64,000 nucleotides of DNA from an uncultured Bacteroidales bacterium (lineage in GTDB: Bacteria; Bacteroidota; Bacteroidia; Bacteroidales; F082): positions 1-64,000 of the forward strand of contig CAJOIH010000004.1 in assembly GCA_905234455.1 (NCBI GenBank), given 5' to 3'. Shown in pieces: positions 29,777 through 39,075 of this stretch. Numbering within the stretch: position 1 is the first letter of the stretch; every line of letters begins with the position of its first letter. The position numbers and the translations under genes were made by a program. Under the pieces are notes generated by a model, which was not told where the DNA came from, ran no database searches, and saw nothing but the letters and a program-made list of their open reading frames with translations.

Positions 29777-30328
29777 TACCTGCTCGATAGCTACAGGGAA
29801 ATACGCCTGCTCCAATTGGTGGATCTTAGCCGCCAGGGAGTCAGGCGTTTCTTTTTCGTCCAAGGCGACATGGGCTTGCAGAATAATCTCCCCACTGTCG
29901 TATATCTCGTTCACATAATGGATGGTGATGCCGGAGAAAGCCTCCTTAGCTGCCACTACGGCCTCGTGGACATGCTCGCCGTAAAAACCCTTGCCACCGT
30001 ATTTGGGCAATAGGGCAGGGTGGATGTTGACTATCTGACGAGGATAAGCCTGGATCAATCCCGCTGGGATCTTCCATAGGAAACCGGCCAACACAATCAA
30101 ATCCAACTTCAAAACAGCCATTTCCTGGACGAATTCAGGACTGTTGAATTCGGCTTTGGTAATCATCCGCACAGGGATTCCCAACCGATGGGCGCGTTCG
30201 ATGGCGTAAGCCTTGGGGTTGTTGCAGACTACGTTGACAATCTCAACCTCCTTGTTATTGGCAAAATACTCAGCAATACGCTGGAGATTCGTGCCGTTGC
30301 CGGAAACAAATATGGATAAACGTTTCAT
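29762..30328 (-). CDS. purN: Phosphoribosylglycinamide formyltransferase
   Basis: 188-residue folate-dependent GAR transformylase, third step of purine synthesis. The active-site residues are in VNIHPALLPKYGGKGFYGEHVHEAV (Asn and His) and NEIYDSGEII (Asp); the N-terminal SGNGTNLQ phosphate loop is present. It lies at the far end of the division cluster, two bases after the 794-residue secreted protein gene, probably on the same transcript. Confidence 0.95.
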   Translation of the reverse strand: MKRLSIFVSGNGTNLQRIAEYFANNKEVEIVNVVCNNPKAYAIERAHRLGIPVRMITKAEFNSPEFVQEMAVLKLDLIVLAGFLWKIPAGLIQAYPRQIVNIHPALLPKYGGKGFYGEHVHEAVVAAKEAFSGITIHYVNEIYDSGEIILQAHVALDEKETPDSLAAKIHQLEQAYFPVAIEQVLFRR

Positions 30329-30330
30329 AA

Positions 30331-32715
30331 TCAGTTATTAATGATTCTTATAACTACCTCATCATAAGATTTGAGGTCGAACCAGACATAGTAAAAAGCC
30401 CCTGACTTACGGAACTCGTAATAGCGGTTGTCCTCGAAGCGGATGGGCGAGGGACACAACAAGGTAAAACCTTTGACTTCCTCAAAGCCGTTGTTGTGTA
30501 TGCGGATGTGCTCTGAGTCGATGATCTCATAATCAACCTGGAGCAGACTGGAATAGTAATCGAGATAGGTCTTGATGGTCATGGGCAGCATCTTGTGCTC
30601 GTCACGAAGGTTGGCAATGCGTTCGAAGGCGCGGTTCATGCCAGGCAAAGCCACAATGGTGCTGTCCTCATCATAGGTCCAGAAAGTCCTTCCAGGGACT
30701 ACCCAAGCTGGATATAGGTGGGTGATGTGGATACTGTGGTTGTCCACGAGCTGCTGAAGACGTTGATAGCTATAGTAAAAATCCCATTCCTCATCGGTGA
30801 CGGCCTCCAAGGTGGAAGGGGTGCACCAAGTAAGGAAATCGGGTGAGGACAGGCGGTGTTGGGTCGGGAGGAGGCTTCCTGTGGAGATGTAGTCGTGCCC
30901 AACGATGGTGGTGACTTGCCGGTTTGGTAGGGCATCACCGAAGCCAGGGTAGGGCTGCATTAAATTGTTGTCGAAATGCCACTGCTCCATGGGATTCTCT
31001 TCGTAATAGGCGTTCCATAGGTATTTGATGCCGTGACTGCTCCATAAGTAAGCTGCGTAATAGTCGGACTGGCGGTTGAGGCCATCGCACACCATGTCCT
31101 CTCGGTTGTGTATCAGTCCGTTGTTGTAGCCGTGGTCAATCCAAGTGGTCGATTTGAAATGACGTTGCATGTAGGCCAAAGCCTCCTTTAGATTGCTTTT
31201 TGTGGTAGTGTATTGCTCTGGGGTATGGAGGCAGATGTCGAATCCGATACGTTGGAGTTGGTCCAGCAGCCGCTCAAAATCACGGTCGGTCTTGACGGTA
31301 CTGTGCAATCCCTTGAAGGCACCATGGCTGATCTCGTCATTGGTGACCCGATCGGGATTGTTGTAAAAGACACTTTTGGTCACCGGAATGCCGTAATACA
31401 CAAAGCCCCCGACGGCGTTTTTAGCCTTGGTGATCTTCTCACTGCCGAAAAGCACAGCGCGATGGGTGCGGATATCAGTCCAGTCAGCGTGCTCAGTGAA
31501 AATGATGCCTGACTCATAACCGTAGGGGACAGACATGATGCGGGGCAGGTTGGGAACATCGTTGCCTTCATAGAGCGTGATGAAATGGTCCCATTGAATG
31601 CCTTCATATACATGGCGACAGGAACGGTCCTCAAAATAGTTCTCCAGCGTATCGCTCAAAGGATAATGAATCATCGGATGGTCACGCCAATAGTCGAGAT
31701 TGAAATAGGCAATCTTGTGGACAGCGTCGAACTGGGTGGAGGAGATGCCGGTCTGATGGTAAGAGATCACCGTGCGGTCGCCTTCTCCCACTTTGAAACC
31801 TTCACGATCCAAATAATACTCGGATTGAAACAGCACAGTGTCAACAGCCATGTTTCTCCGATAGATTGTCATCGTGCTGTCGATGAAGGGAACGACGAGC
31901 GCTTGGCGTAATAAATGACAGTTCTTGAAGAAGTGGCTCCATGGAGTGAGTACAAGATGGTTTTCGCGTTTGTAGAACCCAAAATAAGTGGTGTCGATCT
32001 CGGAAACCGCAATCCAAAGGTTGTCTCCTGCAGCGGTGAAAGGATGATACTCCGATACGGTATCGCCATCCAAAATGTATTCAGTCAACATCCCAATGGG
32101 ATGGGTGAGAGGCGTGTCCAGCGTGTCGTCTTGTCGCAGCACGACGCTGTTTTCGGTGATGCTGTCGTGCGGGATGCTTGGCAGAAAACTTGGCATGTCC
32201 CAAACGGTCACCATCAACTCGGCATGGTCGAACCACAACACCTCCTTGGCATCGTTCAACACATAGGAAGAGATCTTTCCCTTGCCTATATAGTCGGCCG
32301 GGAAGTTTAGGTTGAAGGAGATCCGCGACCATTCCGAGGAGTCGTTGAGGTAGATCGCCAAAGGATAGGCCTGCCAATAACGGTTCACACCGGCTTCGTC
32401 GATGCTGAATACGATACGTGCCTGGGTGGATGCGCTGTCAGTCTTGACGTCGGCCCCGAATTGGATGTTGATGTTCTTTCTGGGATACAGCGTCCCGGCT
32501 TCGATTACGAAGCCCAACCCGTAGTCCATGGTTGTATCACAGACACAAACCAAATTGTCTTCAGCCTGGGTGCTGTCTTGGACCAGCTTGAGATTAATCC
32601 ACGGCGGATACCAGGTGTAGCCGTTGTCGAAGTCGTTTTGGTACAACTGGGCCCTTGCAGAGAGCCCAGCTGTAAGTAATAGTAAAAGTACTATGATGCG
32701 GTTATGACGCATCAT
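30331..32715 (-). CDS. Large secreted protein of unknown function downstream of ftsZ
   Basis: 794 residues, signal peptide MMRHNRIIVLLLLLTAGLSARAQ. Residues 25-170 read like a beta-sandwich, carbohydrate-binding-type domain (YQNDFDNGYTW, then INIQFGADVKTDSASTQARIVF and SSEWSRISFNLNF). Residues 390-600 contain TEHADWTD, IGFDICLHTPEQ and TTWIDHGYNNG, a spacing of acidic and histidine residues that recalls polysaccharide-deacetylase-like (NodB) folds, but no textbook motif is complete. It starts on the ftsZ stop (TAATG overlap), so it is expressed with the division genes. I would call it unknown, possibly acting on an envelope glycan. Confidence 0.7.
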   Translation of the reverse strand: MMRHNRIIVLLLLLTAGLSARAQLYQNDFDNGYTWYPPWINLKLVQDSTQAEDNLVCVCDTTMDYGLGFVIEAGTLYPRKNINIQFGADVKTDSASTQARIVFSIDEAGVNRYWQAYPLAIYLNDSSEWSRISFNLNFPADYIGKGKISSYVLNDAKEVLWFDHAELMVTVWDMPSFLPSIPHDSITENSVVLRQDDTLDTPLTHPIGMLTEYILDGDTVSEYHPFTAAGDNLWIAVSEIDTTYFGFYKRENHLVLTPWSHFFKNCHLLRQALVVPFIDSTMTIYRRNMAVDTVLFQSEYYLDREGFKVGEGDRTVISYHQTGISSTQFDAVHKIAYFNLDYWRDHPMIHYPLSDTLENYFEDRSCRHVYEGIQWDHFITLYEGNDVPNLPRIMSVPYGYESGIIFTEHADWTDIRTHRAVLFGSEKITKAKNAVGGFVYYGIPVTKSVFYNNPDRVTNDEISHGAFKGLHSTVKTDRDFERLLDQLQRIGFDICLHTPEQYTTTKSNLKEALAYMQRHFKSTTWIDHGYNNGLIHNREDMVCDGLNRQSDYYAAYLWSSHGIKYLWNAYYEENPMEQWHFDNNLMQPYPGFGDALPNRQVTTIVGHDYISTGSLLPTQHRLSSPDFLTWCTPSTLEAVTDEEWDFYYSYQRLQQLVDNHSIHITHLYPAWVVPGRTFWTYDEDSTIVALPGMNRAFERIANLRDEHKMLPMTIKTYLDYYSSLLQVDYEIIDSEHIRIHNNGFEEVKGFTLLCPSPIRFEDNRYYEFRKSGAFYYVWFDLKSYDEVVIRIINN

Positions 32716-34319
32716 TAATCAACGTCTTTGTGAAGGAACGAGTTCTCGGTGCTGATGCCATCGCTGTTGGCGCTGTAGGGCGAAACCTCCTCGTCGGCGA
32801 CGGTTTCCTCATAGTTGCTCTCACGGCGCATGTAGGCGGGGACGCGCTCAAGCTCTTCGAGACCTTTCTGGGTCTTGAAGTTGAGACTCAAGGCACGAAG
32901 ACGGTTGCGCTTGAGTTCTTCCTTCGGATCATAGGGCTTCTCCACGGGCTTCTCTTCCACGATGGTCTCCACTTCGGCCACCTCGTGTTCCATGGTGTTC
33001 ACCTGGGTGCTGTGGTAGCTGGTGATTTCGAAGCTGTCGTCATCGTGGCTGCTGCCGGCAAAGGGGTTGTCGAATACCTTGACAGTGGGTGTAGGCTCGT
33101 CGATGCGATGGATGGTGGCGCCGTGCGACTCTGGCTCGGCGGGAGCAGGGGCTGTGGGCTCGAAAGCGATGGGTTCCGGATCGGGTTCAGCCTGGGGCTC
33201 GACTTCGAAGATGGGTTCGGCCTTGTGCTCCACCTCGTGGACAGGCTCGGGTTGCACAGCAGGCTGCTGCTCTTCGTTGAGGCCGTGGACGATGCGTGTC
33301 GGGGCCTCGGGTTTGACGGTGACCGCGGGCGGAGCCGTGGTCACGGTCTTCTTGCTGTCGAAACCGGTGGCGATGAGGGTCACGCTGATGTCGTTGCCGA
33401 GCGACTCGTCAACGCCGTTGCCCCAGATTACGTCGGAGCTGTTGCCGCAGACACGCTGGGCGTATTCGGTGATCTCCACCACCTCGTCGAGCGACACCTC
33501 GTCGCTGCCTGACGTGATGTAGATGAGGATGTTCTTGGCACCTTCGATGTTGTTGTCGTTGAGCAAAGGCGAGTTGATGGCGAGCTTGATGGCGTCTTCG
33601 GCACGGTTTTCGCCGCTGGCACGACCTGTGCCCATGATGGCCTTGCCGCTGTCTTTCATGACGGTCTTCACGTCCTCAAAGTCGACGTTGACGTAGCCGG
33701 TCACGGTGATGATCTCGGCGATGCCCTTGGCGGCCGTGGTCAACACGTCGTCGGCCTTCTTGAAGGCCTCGGTGAGTTTCATGTTGCCATACTCGTCGCG
33801 AAGCTTGTCGCTGCTGATGACGATGAGGGTATCCACATGCTTCCTGAGCTCCTCGATGCCAGCCTGGGCCTGTTGCTTGCGGCGACGGCCTTCGCATTCG
33901 AAGGGTATGGTGACGATGCCTACGGTGAGCATGCCTTTGTCCTTGGCGATGCGGGCTACCACGGGAGCAGCACCTGTACCGGTTCCACCGCCCATACCAG
34001 CGGTCACAAACACCATCTTGGTATGTTCGTCCATCAGCTTGTCGATCTCTTCCTCGCTGCTCAAGGCGGCTTCACGTCCCACGGCAGGGTCGTTGCCAGC
34101 ACCGAGTTCGCGTTTGCCCAAGTGCACCTTGGTCGGGACCGTGCTGCGTAATAATGCCTGATAGTCAGTGTTGCAAAGGACGAAGTCAACGCCCTCGATT
34201 CCTTCTGCAAGCATGTGGTTCACGGCATTGCCGCCGCCTCCACCTACACCGATCACTTTGATATAATTCGCCGGTTTCTCTTGTACCGGTTTGAACATGT
34301 CACTGTTAAAGATATCCAT
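32715..34319 (-). CDS. ftsZ: Cell division protein FtsZ
   Basis: 534-residue tubulin-like GTPase forming the division ring. The GTP signature GGGTGTG is at residues 110-116 and the T7 synergy loop is near NVDFEDVKTVM (about residue 215). After the globular core (to about 320) comes a long acidic, proline-rich linker, then the FtsA-binding peptide RVPAYMRRE, then an additional tail ending NSFLHKDVD, a Bacteroidales trait. It follows ftsA by 20 bases. Confidence 0.97.
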   Translation of the reverse strand: MDIFNSDMFKPVQEKPANYIKVIGVGGGGGNAVNHMLAEGIEGVDFVLCNTDYQALLRSTVPTKVHLGKRELGAGNDPAVGREAALSSEEEIDKLMDEHTKMVFVTAGMGGGTGTGAAPVVARIAKDKGMLTVGIVTIPFECEGRRRKQQAQAGIEELRKHVDTLIVISSDKLRDEYGNMKLTEAFKKADDVLTTAAKGIAEIITVTGYVNVDFEDVKTVMKDSGKAIMGTGRASGENRAEDAIKLAINSPLLNDNNIEGAKNILIYITSGSDEVSLDEVVEITEYAQRVCGNSSDVIWGNGVDESLGNDISVTLIATGFDSKKTVTTAPPAVTVKPEAPTRIVHGLNEEQQPAVQPEPVHEVEHKAEPIFEVEPQAEPDPEPIAFEPTAPAPAEPESHGATIHRIDEPTPTVKVFDNPFAGSSHDDDSFEITSYHSTQVNTMEHEVAEVETIVEEKPVEKPYDPKEELKRNRLRALSLNFKTQKGLEELERVPAYMRRESNYEETVADEEVSPYSANSDGISTENSFLHKDVD

Positions 34320-34339
34320 ATTAATATTGTTTTATTTTG

Positions 34340-35713
34340 TTATTCCTTGATTTCGTTTTCTTCGGAGAAGAATTTGGTGATGATGCGGGTGATGTCGAAA
34401 CCTCTCTTTTCACCTTTTTCCTTGGGTGTCCTACGTGAGGAGCGGCGACCGGTGTCTTTCTTTTCCTCTTCCTCGGGCGCTTCTTCCACAGGCGTTTCCA
34501 CAGGTATGGGTTTGACAAACGGCGCTCCCGGGTGCTTGCGGCGCTCCATCTTCTCCTGGTATTCGGCGCGGGCGATGCCTTCGATGACGAGGCCAATACC
34601 GGTGGCGTACATGGGACTGGCCATCTCCTTGGCGGTGTCATCAGTGAGATGTTCATTCGGGTAGCCGATGCGTACGTCGAGACCGGTCTTGAACGAGGCG
34701 AGTTGCTGGATGTGTTTCATCAGTGAGCCGCCGCCCGTGAGCACGATACCGGCGATGAGGGTGTGCTGTGAGTTGACCTTCTGGATCTCGTAGTTGACCA
34801 TCTCGAAGATCTCCTCCATGCGTGCCTGAATGATGTTGGCCAGGTTCTTGAACGAGATCTCCTTGGAGGCCCTGCCTCTGATGCCGGGAATCGACACCAG
34901 CTCGTCGTCGCGGTTCTCGTTGGCCACGGCCGATCCAAACTTGACTTTCACGTCTTCGGCGTAGCGGCGGATGATGGCGCAACCCTTGCTGATGTCCTCG
35001 GTGATGATGTTGCCGCCGAGCGGGATGACGGCGGAATGGTAGATCTTGCTCTCATGGAAGATGGCGATATCGGTGGTGCCGCCGCCGATGTCAACCAGCG
35101 CCACACCGGCTTCCATCTCTTCCTCGTCGAGGACAGCCTCGGCCGAAGCGATGGGCTCCAGGATCATGTGGTTCATCTCCAGCCCGGCGCGCTCGATGCA
35201 TTTCTTGATGTTCATGGCAGCTGCGGTCTGGCCGATGATCACATGGAAGTTGGCTTCCAGCTTGCTGCCCAACATGCCTTTCGGGGTGGTGCCGATCTCA
35301 CCGTCGACGAAGTACTCCTGCGGGATGACGTCGATGATCTCCTCGCCGGGGACCATGTTGATCTTGAACGTGTCCATGCGCAGCTTCTCGAGCTCTTCAT
35401 CAGTGATCTCGGTGTCGCGGTTGTCGCGCATCAGCACGCCGCGGTGCTGCAGGCTCTTGATGTGCTGTCCGGCAATACCCACGTCGACCGACTTGATGTC
35501 GACATTCGACTGCGCAGCAGCCTCGTCGACAGCAGTCTTGATGGCGTTGACGGTCTCGTCAATGTTGGTGACAATGCCACGGCTCACACCCGTTGAAGCG
35601 GCTTTTCCGTAACCTAAGATCTCAATTCTTCCGTTGGCACCTTTCCGTCCCACGATGCAGGCGATCTTGGTGGTGCCGATGTCTAATCCGACAATGATTT
35701 TTCCTTCACTCAT
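34340..35713 (-). CDS. ftsA: Cell division protein FtsA
   Basis: 457-residue actin-like membrane anchor for FtsZ. Phosphate and nucleotide motifs are visible: VGLDIGTTKIACIVG at the start, VDIGGGTTDIAIFHESK near residue 200 and GIVLTGGGSLMKHI near 325. Domain 1C sits between residues 85 and 165. The last 70 residues are a basic extension (KDTGRRSSRRTPKEKGEKRGF) followed by the membrane-targeting helix ITRIITKFFSE. It is four bases from ftsQ. Confidence 0.96.
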   Translation of the reverse strand: MSEGKIIVGLDIGTTKIACIVGRKGANGRIEILGYGKAASTGVSRGIVTNIDETVNAIKTAVDEAAAQSNVDIKSVDVGIAGQHIKSLQHRGVLMRDNRDTEITDEELEKLRMDTFKINMVPGEEIIDVIPQEYFVDGEIGTTPKGMLGSKLEANFHVIIGQTAAAMNIKKCIERAGLEMNHMILEPIASAEAVLDEEEMEAGVALVDIGGGTTDIAIFHESKIYHSAVIPLGGNIITEDISKGCAIIRRYAEDVKVKFGSAVANENRDDELVSIPGIRGRASKEISFKNLANIIQARMEEIFEMVNYEIQKVNSQHTLIAGIVLTGGGSLMKHIQQLASFKTGLDVRIGYPNEHLTDDTAKEMASPMYATGIGLVIEGIARAEYQEKMERRKHPGAPFVKPIPVETPVEEAPEEEEKKDTGRRSSRRTPKEKGEKRGFDITRIITKFFSEENEIKE

Positions 35714-35717
35714 AGTT

Positions 35718-36452
35718 TTATTTTTTTGTACACACGATTTGATTTTTATACTTGATGTCCAAGGTCTTATATCCGATAAGTTCCTCGGTATTGTTGTATT
35801 TCTCGAGTAGTGTCCTGAGGCGCAACAGCTTGCTGTCGAGGTCTGTGGTGTCGCCCAAGATGACTTTGGCAGGCAGGTTGTTGACGGTCACCTCGAACTC
35901 CTGGTCCTGGTTCCGGTAGATCTGGCCGATATGCTCGGTGAGGTACGCGTCCGCGTTGATGGCCTGGGCGATGGCCAATGCCTCGGCAATGCCCGACTGC
36001 TCGTCGAAGTTGCCGCTGGCGATGAGGAGATGGGGCGTGTAGTGGGGACTCGAAGGGATAAGGGTGCCCTCGGCGGTGACGTATACCGAACGGCCGTCGA
36101 CGCCGAACACGCGAAGCACAGGCTCATATTCCTTGGCGGTGATGGACAAGGTGTCGTTGAGGTCGATGAAGGCACTGCCACGCTCAATCCAAGGGTTGTC
36201 ACTCAGCAGCTTGCTGATGCGCTGCATGTCGACGCTGCTGATCCTCGCATGCTGCCTCAACCCGCTGACCGCCTCGGCATAGGCCATCAGGCTATCCTTC
36301 TGCACAAAACCGTCGGCATGGCTGCGCTCCAAGTGGATCTGGATGCCCTTCAAAGGCGTCTCCAAGTACCACTTGCGTCCTGCAACAAAGAGGACGATGA
36401 GCGCGGCTCCAGTGACCACCCATAACACGATGCGCAAAATCTTCTTTACCAT
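35718..36452 (-). CDS. ftsQ: Cell division protein FtsQ/DivIB
   Basis: 244 residues, one membrane helix near residues 6-24 (RIVLWVVTGAALIVLFVAG), then a periplasmic POTRA-like region (GIQIHLERSHADGFVQKDSL) and a beta domain with INADAYLTEHIGQIYRNQDQEFEV. Sequence conservation is low, as usual in the family, and the assignment leans on topology and its place between murC and ftsA. It overlaps murC by seven bases. Confidence 0.88.
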   Translation of the reverse strand: MVKKILRIVLWVVTGAALIVLFVAGRKWYLETPLKGIQIHLERSHADGFVQKDSLMAYAEAVSGLRQHARISSVDMQRISKLLSDNPWIERGSAFIDLNDTLSITAKEYEPVLRVFGVDGRSVYVTAEGTLIPSSPHYTPHLLIASGNFDEQSGIAEALAIAQAINADAYLTEHIGQIYRNQDQEFEVTVNNLPAKVILGDTTDLDSKLLRLRTLLEKYNNTEELIGYKTLDIKYKNQIVCTKK

Positions 36453-37732
36453 TGGCTGATCATTTTTTCAAGTGGTTCCACAAAACGGTCGATATCGCCT
36501 GCCCCCACGGTGACCAAAAGCTCGGGATGCAGCTGCTCCACGGTGGCCAGCAGGTGGTCTTTCGAACACAGACGCTTGTCTGCGATCGCTACTTTTTCCA
36601 ATAAGGCCTGGGAGGTGACACCCTCGATGGGCTTCTCCCTGGCTGGGTAGATGTCGAGTAAAATCAGGCTGTCGGCCATTGCCAGACTCCTGGCAAAGTC
36701 CTCCATGAAATCGCGTGTACGAGTGAAGAGATGCGGCTGGAAGACCACCGTGACCCGTTTGGAAGGGAACGATGCTTTAATGGCCGACAAACAAGATTTT
36801 ATTTCTTCAGGATGATGTGCATAATCATCTATATAAATATGCTTTTTGTTTCTAACTCTAATATCGAAGCGACGTTTCACACCTTTGAAAGTGCTCAAGG
36901 CTCGGAGGATATCCTCAGGCTGGAGACCGATCTGCGTGGCTGCAGCGAAAGCCGCGGTGGCGTTGAGTTGGTTGTGCCTGCCGGGGATGGATAACGGAAG
37001 GTTCAGCTTGTCGACCCGATAGTCGCACGCTTCGCCGAATCCGAAGCGGAGCATCTTGCTGGCGCTCACGTCGAGTCCTTCTTTGACGATAACGGGGCCT
37101 TGCGTGAGTTGGGCAAAGGCGTTGAAGCCTTCCACCAGATGCTTGCGGTCGCCATAGATATCGAGATGGTCGGCGTCGATGGAATTGATGATGCTGACGT
37201 TGGGCGCGAGTTGCAGGAACGAGCGGTCGAACTCGTCGGCTTCAACCACCAGGGTGCTCTCGATGCCACTGCCCAGCACCAGGTTGCTGTTGAAGTTGTT
37301 GGCGATGCCTCCGATGAAAGCGGTCACGTCGACGCCGCATTCTTTGAGGATATGGGCCACCATGGCGGTAGTAGTGGTCTTGCCATGGGTGCCGGCTACG
37401 GCGATGGTGAAGTGGGCCTGGCTGACCTCGCCCAAAGCTACGGCGCGTTTCATCAGGGGGATGCCACGGCGGCGGAGCTCAGCGATCTCATTCAGGTCCT
37501 GAGGAACGGCCGGGGTGTAGATCACCTTGTCGATATCAACGGGCAACAGCGCAGGGTTGTCCTCGTAGTGGATGGCCATGCCTTCCGCTTCGAGCTGGCT
37601 GGTGAGCGGTGAACAGGTGCGGTCGTAGCCGGCCACCAGCCATCCTTGGCTATGGTAATACCTCGCCAAGGCGCTCATGCCAATGCCGCCTATGCCTAAA
37701 AAATACACCGTGTTCATTCCGCTATTGTTCAT
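36446..37732 (-). CDS. murC: UDP-N-acetylmuramate--L-alanine ligase
   Basis: 428-residue Mur ligase adding L-alanine to UDP-MurNAc. The N-terminal Rossmann motif VYFLGIGGIGMSALA, the ATP loop GTHGKTTTT (residues 114-122), DADHLDIYG and YAHHPEEI are all intact, so all three domains are present. Two starts are possible: ATG at 37732, which overlaps the ftsW stop by 11 bases, or ATG at 37717, which gives the more usual MNTVYFLG start. murG, which normally lies between ftsW and murC, is absent. Confidence 0.96.
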   Translation of the reverse strand: MNNSGMNTVYFLGIGGIGMSALARYYHSQGWLVAGYDRTCSPLTSQLEAEGMAIHYEDNPALLPVDIDKVIYTPAVPQDLNEIAELRRRGIPLMKRAVALGEVSQAHFTIAVAGTHGKTTTTAMVAHILKECGVDVTAFIGGIANNFNSNLVLGSGIESTLVVEADEFDRSFLQLAPNVSIINSIDADHLDIYGDRKHLVEGFNAFAQLTQGPVIVKEGLDVSASKMLRFGFGEACDYRVDKLNLPLSIPGRHNQLNATAAFAAATQIGLQPEDILRALSTFKGVKRRFDIRVRNKKHIYIDDYAHHPEEIKSCLSAIKASFPSKRVTVVFQPHLFTRTRDFMEDFARSLAMADSLILLDIYPAREKPIEGVTSQALLEKVAIADKRLCSKDHLLATVEQLHPELLVTVGAGDIDRFVEPLEKMISQW

Positions 37733-39035
37733 CTTCGGTAGTTTCAGTTGTGACTATTGCCTCAGAGGTGCTTTCCTCTATAATTTCTGGTTTATCAACA
37801 TCAATGCTTTTGGTCACGCTCAGTATCATGCCCACCGCAAATCCGGTCATCAGCATCGAGGAACCTCCTTTGCTCACGAAGGGGAGCTGTTGGCCGGTCA
37901 CGGGCAGGAGTCCTGTGGAGACGCCCATGTTGATCATCGCCTGCATGATGAGGATGAAGGCGATGCCAAAGGCCATCAGTGCGCCGAAGGTCAAAGGCCG
38001 TTTCTTCATGATGCGTATCGCCCTGGTGAACAGGATGATGTAGAGCAGCATCACGAAGATGCCGCCTACCAGCCCGTATTCTTCGATGATGATGGCGTAG
38101 ATGCAGTCGGAGAAGGGTTGGGGTAGGAAGTTGCGCTGGGTGCTCTTGCCCGAGCCCTTGCCGAATAATCCGCCTCGGGCCACGGCAATCTTGGCGTACA
38201 TCTTCTGTGCGTTGCGGTCGTCGATCTGCAAAGGAGCCTTCTCGCCTCCGTTGGCCTTGGCGGCTTCTTTTTCGAGGCGGACGGCCTCGATGCGGCCCTG
38301 CCAGGTCTTCACACGGCTCACACGCGGCTTGCGCATGGCCTTCTCCTGCAACTTGAGGTCCTCGGGATGCTCCTGGGCGAGCTGCACGGTCTTCTCGTAA
38401 CGCCGCTGGTTGCGGTTATAGACAATGTCGTCGGTGAGGATATAAATGCCCATGCACAGCACAATGAAGCCGATGAGCATCATGAGGTAGCCGAACTTGA
38501 TCTGCCCAAGGTACATCATCACGATGCAAACCACGAACAGCATGGCGGCAGTGGAAAGGTTCTCGGGGAAGATGGGTCCCACGATCAACAGGATGGGCAG
38601 GAAGAGCGGGATGATGAGGTCCTTGAATTTGTAGTCCTTCTCATTCCACACCACGATGTATTTGGCCAGGTAGGCGATAAGCACGATCTTGGCGAGCTCG
38701 CTGGTTTGGAATCCCATGATGCTCCTCGAAGCGCCATTGATGCGGCTGCCGAAGAAGTAGGTGAACACCAGCAACACGCAGCAGAGCAGCAACACGATCT
38801 CGATGGCTCTGGAGTATCTCCGATAGTCGATGCGCGATGCCAAGAACATCATCACATACCCTGCAATCAAAGTGGCGGCATGTTTCAACAGTACCTTGTC
38901 GTTGTAGATGCCCGAACGGACATGGGCCTCGGAACTGGTGGCACTATACACCGCCAGCAGGGAGATCACACCGAGGATGAACATCACCACCCAGATGACC
39001 CGGTCGCCTTTCAGTATCTTGTTGATCCAGCCCAT
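37722..39035 (-). CDS. ftsW: Peptidoglycan polymerase/division protein FtsW
   Basis: 437-residue SEDS-family glycosyltransferase with about ten membrane helices. A large hydrophilic insert lies at residues 205-285, including WQGRIEAVRLEKEA and GGLFGKGSGKSTQRNFLPQPFSDCIYAIIIEEYG, the latter being the conserved catalytic-loop region. The insert is long but similar inserts occur in Bacteroidales. The C-terminal tail (residues 405-437) is acidic and threonine-rich. A heptamer repeat separates it from the murD-like remnant upstream. Confidence 0.94.
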   Translation of the reverse strand: MGWINKILKGDRVIWVVMFILGVISLLAVYSATSSEAHVRSGIYNDKVLLKHAATLIAGYVMMFLASRIDYRRYSRAIEIVLLLCCVLLVFTYFFGSRINGASRSIMGFQTSELAKIVLIAYLAKYIVVWNEKDYKFKDLIIPLFLPILLIVGPIFPENLSTAAMLFVVCIVMMYLGQIKFGYLMMLIGFIVLCMGIYILTDDIVYNRNQRRYEKTVQLAQEHPEDLKLQEKAMRKPRVSRVKTWQGRIEAVRLEKEAAKANGGEKAPLQIDDRNAQKMYAKIAVARGGLFGKGSGKSTQRNFLPQPFSDCIYAIIIEEYGLVGGIFVMLLYIILFTRAIRIMKKRPLTFGALMAFGIAFILIMQAMINMGVSTGLLPVTGQQLPFVSKGGSSMLMTGFAVGMILSVTKSIDVDKPEIIEESTSEAIVTTETTEDEQ

Positions 39036-39041
39036 GGTTTA

Positions 39042-39075
39042 GTTAAGAGTTAGCAGTTAAGAGTTAGGAGTTGAG
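39042..39075. repeat. Tandem heptamer repeat between the murD-like gene and ftsW
   Basis: Five imperfect units on the plus strand: GTTAAGA, GTTAGCA, GTTAAGA, GTTAGGA and a partial GTTGAG. They overlap the last codons and the stop of the murD-like gene. Relative to transcription the repeat is inverted compared with the copies at 10495 and 21757. Confidence 0.75.
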
